From: Zygaena filipendulae
Lineage: Eukaryota; Arthropoda; Insecta; Lepidoptera; Zygaenidae
Assembly (NCBI GenBank): GCA_907165275.2
Contig: OU015661.1
Span: 7,199,501 to 7,263,500 of the forward strand
Direction of reading: 5' to 3'
DNA length: 64,000 bases
Part shown: positions 46,343 through 55,560 of the stretch, piece by piece
Position numbering within the stretch: position 1 is the stretch's first letter
How the letters are laid out: each line of letters opens with the position of its first letter
The notes under the pieces: model-generated
Seen by the model: the letters and a program-made list of their open reading frames with translations, nothing else
Told to the model about the DNA's origin: nothing
The model's database searches: none
Program-made: the position numbers and the translations under genes

Positions 46343-46429
46343 TTCACCGATCCCAGGTCCCGCCGCAGAGACGAAGCACTGAATGGAGACACCACAATCG
46401 TTGAGGAAGAATTGGTCATGAGGACTCGA
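46343..46429 (+). CDS. Candidate coding exon, plus strand
   Basis: AATTTTTTTTAG precedes the exon and GTAAGA follows it. The 87 bases are exactly 29 codons, with phase-0 ends. The other two frames contain stops. The open frame reads FTDPRSRRRDEALNGDTT and continues with an acidic run ending VMRTR. It also stays open past the donor to about 46494, so a non-spliced retroelement origin is possible. Function is not recognised. Confidence 0.3.
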
Positions 46430-46799
46430 GTAAGATATCTCGGTGGTTCGGACATTTTCATAGATAAGGTTGAGATTGGTGAGCCAAAATTTTAGACAGT
46501 GTCAGGTGACACTTTAAAATTTTTACAGGTTACGCGGTTTACGTTTAAGTTTGCGTCAAAGATTGTAATTCATGTATTTTTGCTTTTTCAAATAAAAATT
46601 GGGATGCAATATTTCTTGGTATCATCGACGTAGAATAAGCTGATGCGACAATGGCGTCCAGTAGGTATCCTGATCCTAGTATATATTTGACTGTGATCAA
46701 GTCACAATATAAAGGCCTAGGCGTTAACAATTATTGCATTTCAAATCAGCTACCCCGTAGCCTTAACTCCAAAGTTATAGCCAATAGTTTCTTGTATTA
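46430..46799. other. No recognisable feature
   Basis: Nothing supportable. Confidence 0.4.
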
Positions 46800-46871
46800 C
46801 TGACTGTAAAAAAGGATAATTTTCCAAAGAATTCCGAAATGCACGCGGATGAAACCGCGAGCCATCGCTAG
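46800..46871 (+). mobile_element. Helitron-like fragment
   Basis: GAATTCCGAAATGCACGCGG then ATGAAACCGCGAGCCATCG and CTAG before T. Confidence 0.45.
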
Positions 46872-47985
46872 TAGAACAGTATAATGATATAGGTATGTGA
46901 TCAACCTGCCAGTGCCAAGGGCATCGATGATTGATGACTGATATGACATTACTCGCGTTCCCAAAACTATCAATCATATAAATTAATTTAGTTGCACGAA
47001 GAAAATACATAATATTTCACCAAAACTTGCCGGTTGACGTTATTTAAGTTCACTCTCCACTATAAATTAGAATACTAATGAAAAAGACATAAATATACAT
47101 ACCTACCTAGTAAACCAAGTTAGTTTTAGACTAAAATGAACTCCGAAATTAAAGCAGGTGAAATCGCGACGGACAGATCTCTATGATCCCTAATCTATCG
47201 GATCAGAAGAGATACAGCTGCGTCCTTTTTCTTCAAAATTGGAAACTGACTTAAATGAAAAATACCTTCGTGTATATATGCAACAAAAACTGGGATGTAA
47301 ATTTTTTTACCCGCGTTAATGGGGGAACTTTTATGACTTAATTTTTTAGTCCGTTTAAAGATGTAGGTATTGCCTAATTAGGCAAAACTTAAAAATAAAA
47401 TAAAAATATGAAAAAATAACCAAATAGAGCGTTTTAAAATTCCTACTTTTTACATTACAGCCAAAACGCCGAATGACGTCATCGGATAAAAATTATGATA
47501 TTTTACTCATAAAATGGCAGTGAAAGTCTTATTTCCATTAGCCGGCAGACAGTGGGACCCAGTACTCAGTAGACACAATGGTAAGCAAGCTGTTAAGGCA
47601 TAATGAAGGCATTGTACGCTTGTCGCTCTGCTTCGATTGACGTCATTATCCGCAACCTCTCGCCGACTCAGCTACGCCGCGCCGCTGCGTGCCTCACTCC
47701 GCGCTCGTATATCACCACTGGAACTAGATTTATAGAGATTGTATGTACATAATGAATTTATTCACTTAATATTCTATAAATCAGCAAACCTTTCGGACTC
47801 TACATTATTTGCAGCTCTCTTTATGGTTCCTTAATAATGTTCAATTGTGTAGATACCTACTGTCTATACCTACATAAAAGAATCGTCTCAAAGTGCCTCA
47901 AGTATGAGGAAATAAGATAAATCACTCATTTATCAGCACAACAGCTCATTCAATAAAAACGAAGCATAATAAATAAATTAAAGGT
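46872..47985. other. Mostly featureless; CpG-rich patch
   Basis: 47610-47720 is CpG-rich (GCCGACTCAGCTACGCCGCG), possibly regulatory. A Helitron-like scrap (GGTGAAATCGCGACGGACAG) lies at 47157. Confidence 0.35.
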
Positions 47986-47991
47986 TTTATT
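47986..47991 (-). terminator. Candidate poly(A) signal AATAAA
   Basis: AATAAA on the minus strand, 276 bases past the stop of the 48267-48680 gene, is the first canonical signal downstream of it. Confidence 0.35.
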
Positions 47992-48266
47992 GAAAATCTG
48001 ATTGAAATCCTTGATTTAATCAAACTAAAATTTGACATACCTACCTATTTTACCTAGAGACTATCACAATATCAAAAAATTCTATAGGTAAGCCTTATTT
48101 CGGAAGATACAATGTCGTAAAAGTTTGTACGAAACTCTTTCTAAAGAAGTCGAAACAATTAGAATAATAATATCATTATTGGCACAGCATTTAGATATGA
48201 ACTAGGAAAAAAAATTCGTGAAAAGACAAGTCATATTCAAATATTGATAACTATTATTGAATTTCA

Positions 48267-48680
48267 TTATGAGGAGTCCAATTTCACTAACCGTTTCATA
48301 ACGTTACCATAAATTTTATGAAGCTCCCCCACTTCATTATTAAAGCGAGCCATCATGGATTCCACGTCACAAACAAATTTATCAGCCACTACATTTGCTT
48401 TAGCATTAGATCTCTCCACGGCCTTCAGCAATCGCATGAATTTCATATCATCACATTCTTCGCGTTTGATTTCTGCGGTAATAACTTCAATATTCTTATC
48501 AACATTAATTACTGATTGCTTCGCTAGTTGCATATTGATATCTATTTTCCGTGGTTCCAGTTTATTCAACGATGAACTGCCTATTTCATTTCTGTAAGCT
48601 CTTTGAATTTCAGAAATTTTCCTCAGCTTCTTATTTTCGTAAACAACATTGAGCGATTTATCTTCATTTTGTATTGACAT
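48267..48680 (-). CDS. Small charged, helical protein; intronless host gene of unknown function
   Basis: A complete 137-codon frame begins at ATG 48680 with a G at -3. It encodes a hydrophilic protein rich in Lys, Glu and Asn with long heptad-like stretches (residues about 55-130: VDKNIEVITAEI..., FNNEVGELHKIYGNVMKRLV), suggesting a coiled coil. There is no signal peptide, membrane segment or enzymatic motif. The size and composition suit a subunit of a helical-bundle complex such as BLOC-type or kinetochore assemblies, but no family signature is certain. A TATCGATA motif lies 28 bp upstream of the ATG and AATAAA 276 bp downstream, so it looks like a free-standing gene. The overlapping plus-strand frames are antisense shadows. 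A retrocopy remains possible, since no introns are seen. Confidence 0.6.
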   Translation of the reverse strand: MSIQNEDKSLNVVYENKKLRKISEIQRAYRNEIGSSSLNKLEPRKIDINMQLAKQSVINVDKNIEVITAEIKREECDDMKFMRLLKAVERSNAKANVVADKFVCDVESMMARFNNEVGELHKIYGNVMKRLVKLDSS

Positions 48681-48707
48681 TACGGATCCAAGAAGTGATT
48701 TAAAAAC

Positions 48708-48715
48708 TATCGATA
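48708..48715. promoter_or_regulatory. TATCGATA (DRE-type) promoter element
   Basis: The exact palindrome TATCGATA is the DNA-replication-related element bound by DREF in Drosophila, typical of TATA-less housekeeping promoters. It sits 28-35 bp before the ATG of the 137-codon gene. Confidence 0.45.
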
Positions 48716-48868
48716 TTTTAATTAGAGTTTAGTTTCAAAGTTAATTTAGTTACATGTGCAGGATTGAAGGCAAAATAAAAATATTTTGTTTTTTGTGAAA
48801 ACTGATATTTATTTGACTTTACTACATTTGAGAGTTCTTCTATTTATGTTGTCTATTAGTGTTATAAT

Positions 48869-48945
48869 CAGAGAAGATAATCACTACGTTGTTATAATGT
48901 TATTGGTTGATACGTCATCACGTAGTGATTACCTTCTCTGTACGT
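48869..48945. repeat. Foldback hairpin, ~19-bp arms
   Basis: AGAGAAGATAATCACTACGT pairs with ACGTAGTGATTACCTTCTCT, one mismatch, around a 30-bp loop. Probably a MITE remnant. Confidence 0.55.
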
Positions 48946-49466
48946 CTTGATGCCTATTGTCTTTGTTCTCCTTGTTTAGTTATAATTACAATAATGTTTT
49001 ACGGTTTTAATGAGATTTATTTATTTATTTATTTATTTCATAAACCACATAATCCTTACAGGTTAACCTAATGCGATTATATGTCTACTTTAAGTATTTG
49101 GCTTACACACAATAAGTTATTTTTGTGAATTAATTAGGTAGCTGGTAGCATGGACCATTAAACTAGAATTTAATAGGTTCATGATTTGGACAGAAAAAAA
49201 TATAGAAAGAGTCATCTCTACTAAACTTAGCACACTAATAAGGCTCCTACCAATCCACAATTCTACAATACCTACCTGTAAAATTGAAACATCGAACAAT
49301 TGAAACATTTCTAGTTTTTAGTAAAGATGTCAGAGGGCGCTTACTTTAATAAAAGAAAAATTGTTTTTTGTTTTTTTATGAAATGGCAGAGGGCGCTGGC
49401 TATTCTTACGCAATAATAATTATGCCAACTGCCTTAATTTCAGAGTTCCCGCGGGAATATCAGAGT
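48946..49466. other. Featureless except an ATTT microsatellite
   Basis: (TTTA)n at 49016-49040, possibly the tail of a reversed retroposon. Confidence 0.5.
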
Positions 49467-49585
49467 AATAACAAAATACCGATTTAATCCAAAAGACAAA
49501 AATTCTTCAAACCGATCAATGGCAACACAAATATTACCTACGTGTATTTTTGTCTTTTGGATTAAATCGGTAGGTACTTTGTTAT
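49467..49585. repeat. Foldback hairpin, ~36-bp arms
   Basis: ACCGATTTAATCCAAAAGAC at 49478 is repeated inverted as GTCTTTTGGATTAAATCGGT at 49552. The pairing extends outward with a small bulge (GTAGGTA) to AACAAA / TTTGTT. Confidence 0.6.
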
Positions 49586-50858
49586 TTTTCACTTTTTAGG
49601 GCATTTTTATGTTTTTTTCAAATCGGTTTAATTTTTTTGCTAAAATTTTGTTTATTTTTCGCTTTGAAAGTGGGCTGGTTTATAATTTATCTAAGTCACA
49701 ATAGCCTAACGTCAACAGCTCATAACCTTTTACAAAATATTGCCTTTCCCGATGCAGGGACGATAAGGAGTTTTCCTGCTACTTTACCATATACCTACAT
49801 TGCAACACGTATAAATTGCTTAGCAACCATTTTAGAGTAATGGAATCGCAAACTGTGAAATACTTACCTATTTTATCTATTCAGTAGTTCCGGTGGCTAT
49901 CTATAGTCTTCATCATCAGTTCTATCTACTTCATCAATCGGTTATTGTTGAAAGAAAATGAACATCTTACTATAAAAATACCCAAATTGCTATAGGTGTG
50001 CCTATACATATAATATTACGTTATAGATTGTATTCATTTTATCTTGAAAGCGTAACAAAGTACTATTTCATTACTCATACTCGGAAAGTAGGTCTGAAGT
50101 TGCCTGAGAAGCGGGTTGAAAGTAACCCTTTTCAGCCCTAGGGAGAATCGCTTTCAACTGACAACTGTCAAATTATTAAAAAAAAACTAGGTCTATTTTC
50201 ACATTTCTATTGAACCATGTTTCAACTTTCTATACAGCCAGCGCGATGTAAAATTGAAATAACGTAAAGTTTAAGTAGGTATTAATTAAAATAAAATTCA
50301 CTCACTTTTTCTTAAGCTAATTCCTATTTATATTTTTTTATTTTCTTTAATTAATACTTAATAATTAAAGAAAATATTTTTTTTAGGTCGCCACAATGTA
50401 AATAAAAAATACTTGGTGAATAGCTAGCCGGCCAAAGAAAAAGAAATAGGTGGGAAAGTGTCAAGCGACTATCCGATCTTCACTCATTTTTTCTTTAGCT
50501 AATTCCTATTTTTATTTTGACTTTCCTTGCATTCGTAATGAAAAGCACAGTGTTACCCTCGGGAGAAAGACTTATTTAGTCCCGAGACGGGGTTTACCTT
50601 TCAGCCTTTAATAAAATAAGTAACTTTGTACAACTTCATCCTACACCACACGGCAAACCTACGCCTTTTGCAAACAAATTGTTTTATGAGCTGCTACTAA
50701 AATAATTGTTTTTCGTATGAATAAACAACTTTCTATAAATTAAATTATGGAAACAACGTTTAGAAATGAAATAAAACACCCACACCTTGTTCGTACCCTG
50801 CATTGTTATAGTAAAGTTAAAATTAATAATAACAAAATTAAAATAAGTAAGGATAGAA
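49586..50858. other. Short local duplications only
   Basis: TTCTTAAGCTAATTCCTATT at 50308 and TTCTTTAGCTAATTCCTATT at 50490 are a local duplication. No genes are seen. Confidence 0.4.
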
Positions 50859-50893
50859 CATGGACCAATAAAACTTGTTTATTTGGTCCATGG
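50859..50893. repeat. Short hairpin
   Basis: CATGGACCAATAAAAC pairs with GTTTATTTGGTCCATG. Confidence 0.5.
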
Positions 50894-51590
50894 ATAGAAC
50901 AATAAATACCTACCTACTTATAATCTCTCCGTCTTAAATTGTACTGACTTTCCTAATTATGTTTTACTGCTTCAAATGTATTACTAGGTAGTTAGGTACA
51001 AATTTTGTTTGTTAAGGCACGCGTAATATAACACTTCGTTACATAGAGGCTGTATTTAAAAGACAAGAAAATTCATGTAGGTATACCTACTTGTACCTAC
51101 CAACTAAAAAAATCGTTGTATGTGGGCTTCCACGTAAAAAGCGAATCCACGGAACGCGACTTAGATTCGGTATCTAGAATAGTCAATTGATAGAGCACAG
51201 TTTTTTTTTTACCAGACATTTGAAGTTGAAATTCTGAAAAGCTTGATTTGAGAAAAAGCACATATAAAAGTTCGAGTGAAAAAAAAAACACACTTTTACT
51301 TGCTTGTTATCTACATAGATTTTTATATATGATTGTAAATTAAGATCCCATCAAAAACAAACTTGTAAAAAAGTCCAAGTCTCGCAACTCAGTTCTTCTA
51401 CAGTAAAAAGTTGTGAGATCAATGTAATACCAAGTCGGTTCATTTATTCAGTGCCTACTCAAGGGTCCTTCTGTCTAAAGTTATCATGTTATAAGCTAAT
51501 CTAATAACATTTTATAGTGACCATATCAAATTTAAAAATCTTTTATGTTTTAAATAGATTGATTGGCTTGGCAATCACGTGAAAACACAA
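50894..51590. other. No recognisable feature
   Basis: AT-rich, no signals. Confidence 0.5.
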
Positions 51591-51667
51591 TATATCTCAC
51601 ATGTAATACATAATTATGGTTCTAAACAATCTAATTTAATTATAATATGTATTACTTGTGAGATACA
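51591..51667. repeat. Foldback hairpin, ~25-bp arms
   Basis: ATATCTCACATGTAATACAT pairs imperfectly with ATGTATTACTTGTGAGATA. Confidence 0.5.
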
Positions 51668-51679
51668 TTGAAATGGAAA

Positions 51680-51835
51680 AAATGGAATTCCGGCATAAAA
51701 ACTATCTTATCTCTTAAGTTGGACCAAATACAACATAGTGACCAAATTTCACCATGATTGATTCAGTAGTTTCGGAGTCCATCGCGGACAACCAACGTGA
51801 CACGTGATTTATATATATTAAGAAGATAAGATTAG
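51680..51835 (-). mobile_element. Helitron-like fragment of the 6584-6775 subfamily
   Basis: GGAATTCCGGCATAAAAACT, TTAAGTTGGACCAAATACAA, then CACGTGATTTATATATATTA closely match 6610-6765. The CTAG end is missing. Confidence 0.5.
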
Positions 51836-52732
51836 ACACAGACAGTCAATAGTGAACTTTCAGCGCTACTTTGAAAACAATAATATTAACATTCCTAGAA
51901 GAAACATAGATTCGAAGCCATTGACATAACTCCAGGGAATACCAGTCGAAGTATATACCTACCAGTGGTCAGCAACCCGCGGGTCGTGAGCCGCATGCGG
52001 CTCTTCCACGAAAGGTTTGATAAAGGGACGGAATATGACCTACTTAATATTACCTTGCCTTGTAAGATACGAGTAAAAATTTTCGAAACACAGTCTCCTA
52101 CTAATGCGAATATTTGGTTATTTTGGATGAGAAGGTTGCCGACTACTGACTTAGACGAAACATGAAATCGACAAAGGTTTAATTGTGATCTATTAAAGAC
52201 GTAATATTTTTAATAGCCCATAAATTGGCACATAAATGTGATGCAGAAATAATCTCCCGGTCACATGGGATACTGTAGATTAGACATTATATATTAACAA
52301 GATTACGTATTATTCCGAAATAGGTACTATTTTCCTTTCACATACATTATACATATACACACGCACACAGCACATTACATCAGAGGACTAATTAACTACG
52401 GATAGGTATACGGTAGGTAAATTGGATTTTTCTTCTTCCGTGTCAGGAATAGTGAGTCTCGTACAAGATCCTATCTTCGACTCTCAATGGCGTCTCATTT
52501 AAATGGCGTTTAGGTACAAATGTCTAGGGCACAGAAAAATAAATAATAATGAAACTCTTATATTGATGGTTCGGAAATCTAAGCAACCTTCATGATAAAC
52601 ACGAGTTGCTTATACATATTTTCGCTTTTAATGTTGGATGTTCCTATGAATAAACTCCTTCGTTATTATTAACTTTGTTTTATTTCATTTCCTATTACAA
52701 AGTTTAGTAATCGTACATTATGTGTAGTAGGG
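51836..52732. other. No recognisable feature
   Basis: AT-rich; the 66-codon frame at 51965-52165 is unsupported. Confidence 0.45.
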
Positions 52733-52766
52733 AAATCCGGGAAATTACGTACGTAAATTTCCCGGA
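52733..52766. repeat. Near-perfect palindrome
   Basis: ATCCGGGAAATTACGTACGT followed by AAATTTCCCGGAT; the two halves pair around ACGTACGT. Confidence 0.6.
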
Positions 52767-53223
52767 TATGACCTAGTTTTACGCCGTCGTCCGGAAGCTT
52801 CGCTTTCAAAAACTTGTCCGGGAGAATCCCGATTAAGAATAAAATAATACAAATCTTAGCAAAAATCTGAGATAACGTATCGTTTAAAATTTTATTTACT
52901 GAGCCTTTCAGTTAAAGCTTGTTTTAAAAAAAAAATATAGTAGCTCAAAAAGTGCTATAGTGTGCGGCAAGTTTACGATTACGCACTAGTGCTTTTACTT
53001 TACCAAAAAAAAAGTGGCAAAAATATTTATCAACCAAAGGGTTTTTATTTTAATTTTTACTCTTTAAGAACTCTGCCAACATAGGTAGGTATTTATTATT
53101 TTATCATAATTTTGCTAATTTCCACGGGAAAAAGAATTATTGTAATAGTAATGTGTTTTTAAAACAGAAAGTGATATTTATTGTATTCGACTCATTCCTG
53201 TACATGAAAAAGTCAAATACTCA
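52767..53223. other. No recognisable feature
   Basis: AT-rich, no signals. Confidence 0.45.
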
Positions 53224-53448
53224 TTGTTAACGGAACACTTCTTTGACGAAAATCTGCAAGTACCCAATACAAAGACCGACATGCAACTACACAACACGAA
53301 CACTAAACTAATAACACCTAGTTACACTAATTTTTATGGAAAGTTGCGACTTGCGTATGTTATACCGGAATTAATAAACCAACTACCTTCACAACTAAAA
53401 ACGGTTTAACGCGCGAAAACATCAAAAGAAAACTAAAAAATATATTTA
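53224..53448 (+). pseudogene. Possible non-LTR retrotransposon C-terminal remnant
   Basis: The 61-codon frame has the pattern 'LHNTNTKL...P...FYGKLRLAYVIPELINQLP', which resembles the C-terminal tail of CR1/Jockey-type reverse transcriptases. No catalytic part is present. The LTR retrotransposon inserted at its downstream edge. Confidence 0.3.
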
Positions 53449-54134
53449 TGTAATGTACTGTGGGGTCTGTTGCCATGTTAAATTTTATTAGTAAACATTT
53501 CTTTAAATATTTCTTTTTCAATTCTGTAAAGCGTCATTGTTCCCACGTTCGGTAACATTAAGCTATTATCTAAGTTTCTTCTCATTGTTTTCATTCACTT
53601 TGTGTTATTGGTTTTACAGTATGAATCTTGTATTTTTTTAGAAAAGGTTTTATCAGTTTTAGGACCTAGATGAGACAAGGGTTTATTAAGGTTCATTGTG
53701 TAGCACAAACAGCAATAGCTAGTTAATTACCTATCGTTAGTAACATCTGCACGCAGCACCCTTTGCTGTACCGCTCCTTGGAGTGAAAGATGTTTTGTTT
53801 CTATTGTTTTTTATGTAACGTTCCAGTACCTTTGTTATAAGACCTTTTTGTAAATGTGTAGTTCATTATTTTGAGAGTCGTGCTTAGTGCGAGGGAAGTT
53901 TGGAGTAGTCAGTTAGTTACCCACCTTCAGCCACGCAACACGAGTCATAGTGACACCCTCCGCGCTTAACCCCCGCGTATAAAGTTGATCTCGCGTAAGT
54001 TATTCTATATTTTATATTGTAGTTATTATAACCTAGTATCTGGTTCATAATATAAACTCTATATAAAATCCTGTGTCTGTTGTATCAATTGTGTCTTCAC
54101 TCCTCTCTGACTACCGGCACGTCGGCACACAACA
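53449..54134 (+). repeat. 5' LTR
   Basis: 686 bp, TGTAATG...ACAACA. Possible core promoter TATAAAG at 53978-53984, with a second TATATAAA at 54059. CGC|GTAAGT at 53995 could act as a splice donor. I see no AATAAA, so polyadenylation must use a variant signal. Confidence 0.92.
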
Positions 54135-54137
54135 AAT

Positions 54138-54156
54138 TGGTGTCAGAAGTGGGATT
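54138..54156 (+). promoter_or_regulatory. Primer-binding site, tRNA-Leu type
   Basis: TGGTGTCAGAAGTGGGATT, three bases after the LTR, is complementary to the 3' end of eukaryotic tRNA-Leu(CAA) including CCA, as recalled (AATCCCACTTCTGACACCA). It would prime minus-strand DNA synthesis. Confidence 0.75.
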
Positions 54157-54579
54157 GGTGGATTGAAATCATCCACAAGACAAAAGGCAAACGAGCGCGT
54201 CAGCGTGATAGCCTTAGTACGAGAATTCAGAAATTTCGATAAAAAACTTATTCGTAAGTCGTCTCTCGAGACATATCAAAACAACTGATCAACGTATTAA
54301 CAAAGAAGTGCTGAAGAGTGCAGCCAAGCAGAGGCAAAGAGACAGCAGCAGACATCAGAGTAGCAGCAGATCATCGTGTCTTTCGAGGCACCACCGGCAG
54401 GTCTTCAAGGAACTCAACCAGAAAACGTCCCCTTCTCCCCAGCAGCCAACTGTGTGTTATAAGAATACCCCAAAGAAAGTCCACGTAAGTGAATACTTCA
54501 TAAAGTGAATAAGTGATTATTTTTTACTCTACGTATAGGTATAATAATTTAGAAAAAAGACAAAATATATTATATTAAG
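54157..54579 (+). other. Untranslated leader of the retrotransposon
   Basis: Polar, AGC-rich leader between primer site and gag. CAC|GTAAGTG at 54485-54491 is a strong splice-donor match placed where a subgenomic env RNA would need it. Short open frames (54073-54288, 54308-54508) look incidental. Confidence 0.5.
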
Positions 54580-55560
54580 ATGCCTTTAGACGAAACGAAA
54601 CCCCCAAATGCATTCATTGATATTAATCTCGCCGAGCGTATGCTAAATAAATATGACGGAAATAAATCCAATCTTCATGTTTTCATCGATAATTGTAACA
54701 ACGCAAGCGCATTAATAAATCCAATTTTTAGTTCAGCTTTCGTATCTGTAGTATTATCTAAAATAGAAGGAAACATTAGGTCAACTTTGTTAAATAGGTC
54801 GTTTAATAATTGGGAGGAATTAAAAATTCACCTTTTAGAAAATTATTCAGAAAAAAGAACATTTGCACAATGGCAGATGGAACTAAATTCGTGTAGACAA
54901 GGACATAACGAGTCCGTCTTAAACTATTCAAACAGAGTCGAAAATTGCTATATTAAATTAATTAAATCGTTAGACCCCAAACTCAGTAAAGAGGCTCGCG
55001 AAGCCAATATAGATCTCTTAAAAAGCCAATCATTAAATATTTTTATTAGTGGTCTTATACCACAATTACACATTTTATTAAAGTCCCAAAAACCGAACAC
55101 ATTCGAGGAAGCTATATCAATCGCCATTTCTGAAGAACAAGAAATAATGTCTAGAGCGGAAATGAATCAAAGACATTTTCCCCACGTTAAAAGATGTACT
55201 AATTGTAATAAAATAGGACATTTAGCCTTTCAGTGCAGATTTAACCCAAATATTCGAGTTATTCAACCTAATAATAACGTTATTACATGTTTTAAATGTA
55301 ACAAAAAAGGACATTATAGCCGAGATTGCCGTAGTAATCAATTTAATCATTATAATGGTTCATCAGCAAGCAATTATAGACCTAACAATAATAATTATAG
55401 AAGTCGATTCCCTAACAGCAATAATAGATTTACTCATAATAGAATGTATAATAATAATACGAATTCACCTTCGCAGAATAATCCAAATAATTATGCAAAC
55501 TCACATAATAATAGAGAAAATATGAGCGGTAATTTAAACCCCAACAGTCCAAGGAAGTAG
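54580..55560 (+). CDS. gag: Gag structural polyprotein of the Gypsy-type element
   Basis: 326 codons. Gag assembles the virus-like particle and packages the RNA in the cytoplasm. The N-terminal about 200 residues are helical, with the capsid-type pattern 'FSSAFVSVVLSKIEG', 'NNWEELKIHLLENYS' and 'FISGLIPQLHILLKS' common in Gypsy Gags. Two CX2CX4HX4C zinc knuckles follow (residues 206-219 and 237-250), then a long Asn-rich tail (residues about 253-326). Start ATG 54580 is the first in frame, about 445 bases past the LTR. The stop TAG at 55558-55560 lies just after a frameshift site, so a fraction of ribosomes should continue into pol. No stop or frameshift damage. Confidence 0.9.
   Translation: MPLDETKPPNAFIDINLAERMLNKYDGNKSNLHVFIDNCNNASALINPIFSSAFVSVVLSKIEGNIRSTLLNRSFNNWEELKIHLLENYSEKRTFAQWQMELNSCRQGHNESVLNYSNRVENCYIKLIKSLDPKLSKEAREANIDLLKSQSLNIFISGLIPQLHILLKSQKPNTFEEAISIAISEEQEIMSRAEMNQRHFPHVKRCTNCNKIGHLAFQCRFNPNIRVIQPNNNVITCFKCNKKGHYSRDCRSNQFNHYNGSSASNYRPNNNNYRSRFPNSNNRFTHNRMYNNNTNSPSQNNPNNYANSHNNRENMSGNLNPNSPRK
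55533..55539 (+). promoter_or_regulatory. -1 ribosomal frameshift site T-TTA-AAC
   Basis: In the gag frame the bases fall as AAT TTA AAC, giving the X XXY YYZ heptamer TTTAAAC, one of the most efficient known slippery sites. The -1 frame is open from exactly here (TAA at 55530-55532 just upstream) into pol, and the gag stop is 7 codons downstream. Six bases later AGTCC (55546-55550) can pair with GGACT (55571-55575), and GGCC (55560-55563) with GGCC (55587-55590). That is a pseudoknot-like arrangement at the usual spacing, though with short stems. Confidence 0.75.

Noticed and set aside
54073..54508. Two short frames upstream of gag
   Set aside because: One starts inside the LTR on a non-standard start and both sit in the untranslated leader; they look incidental.
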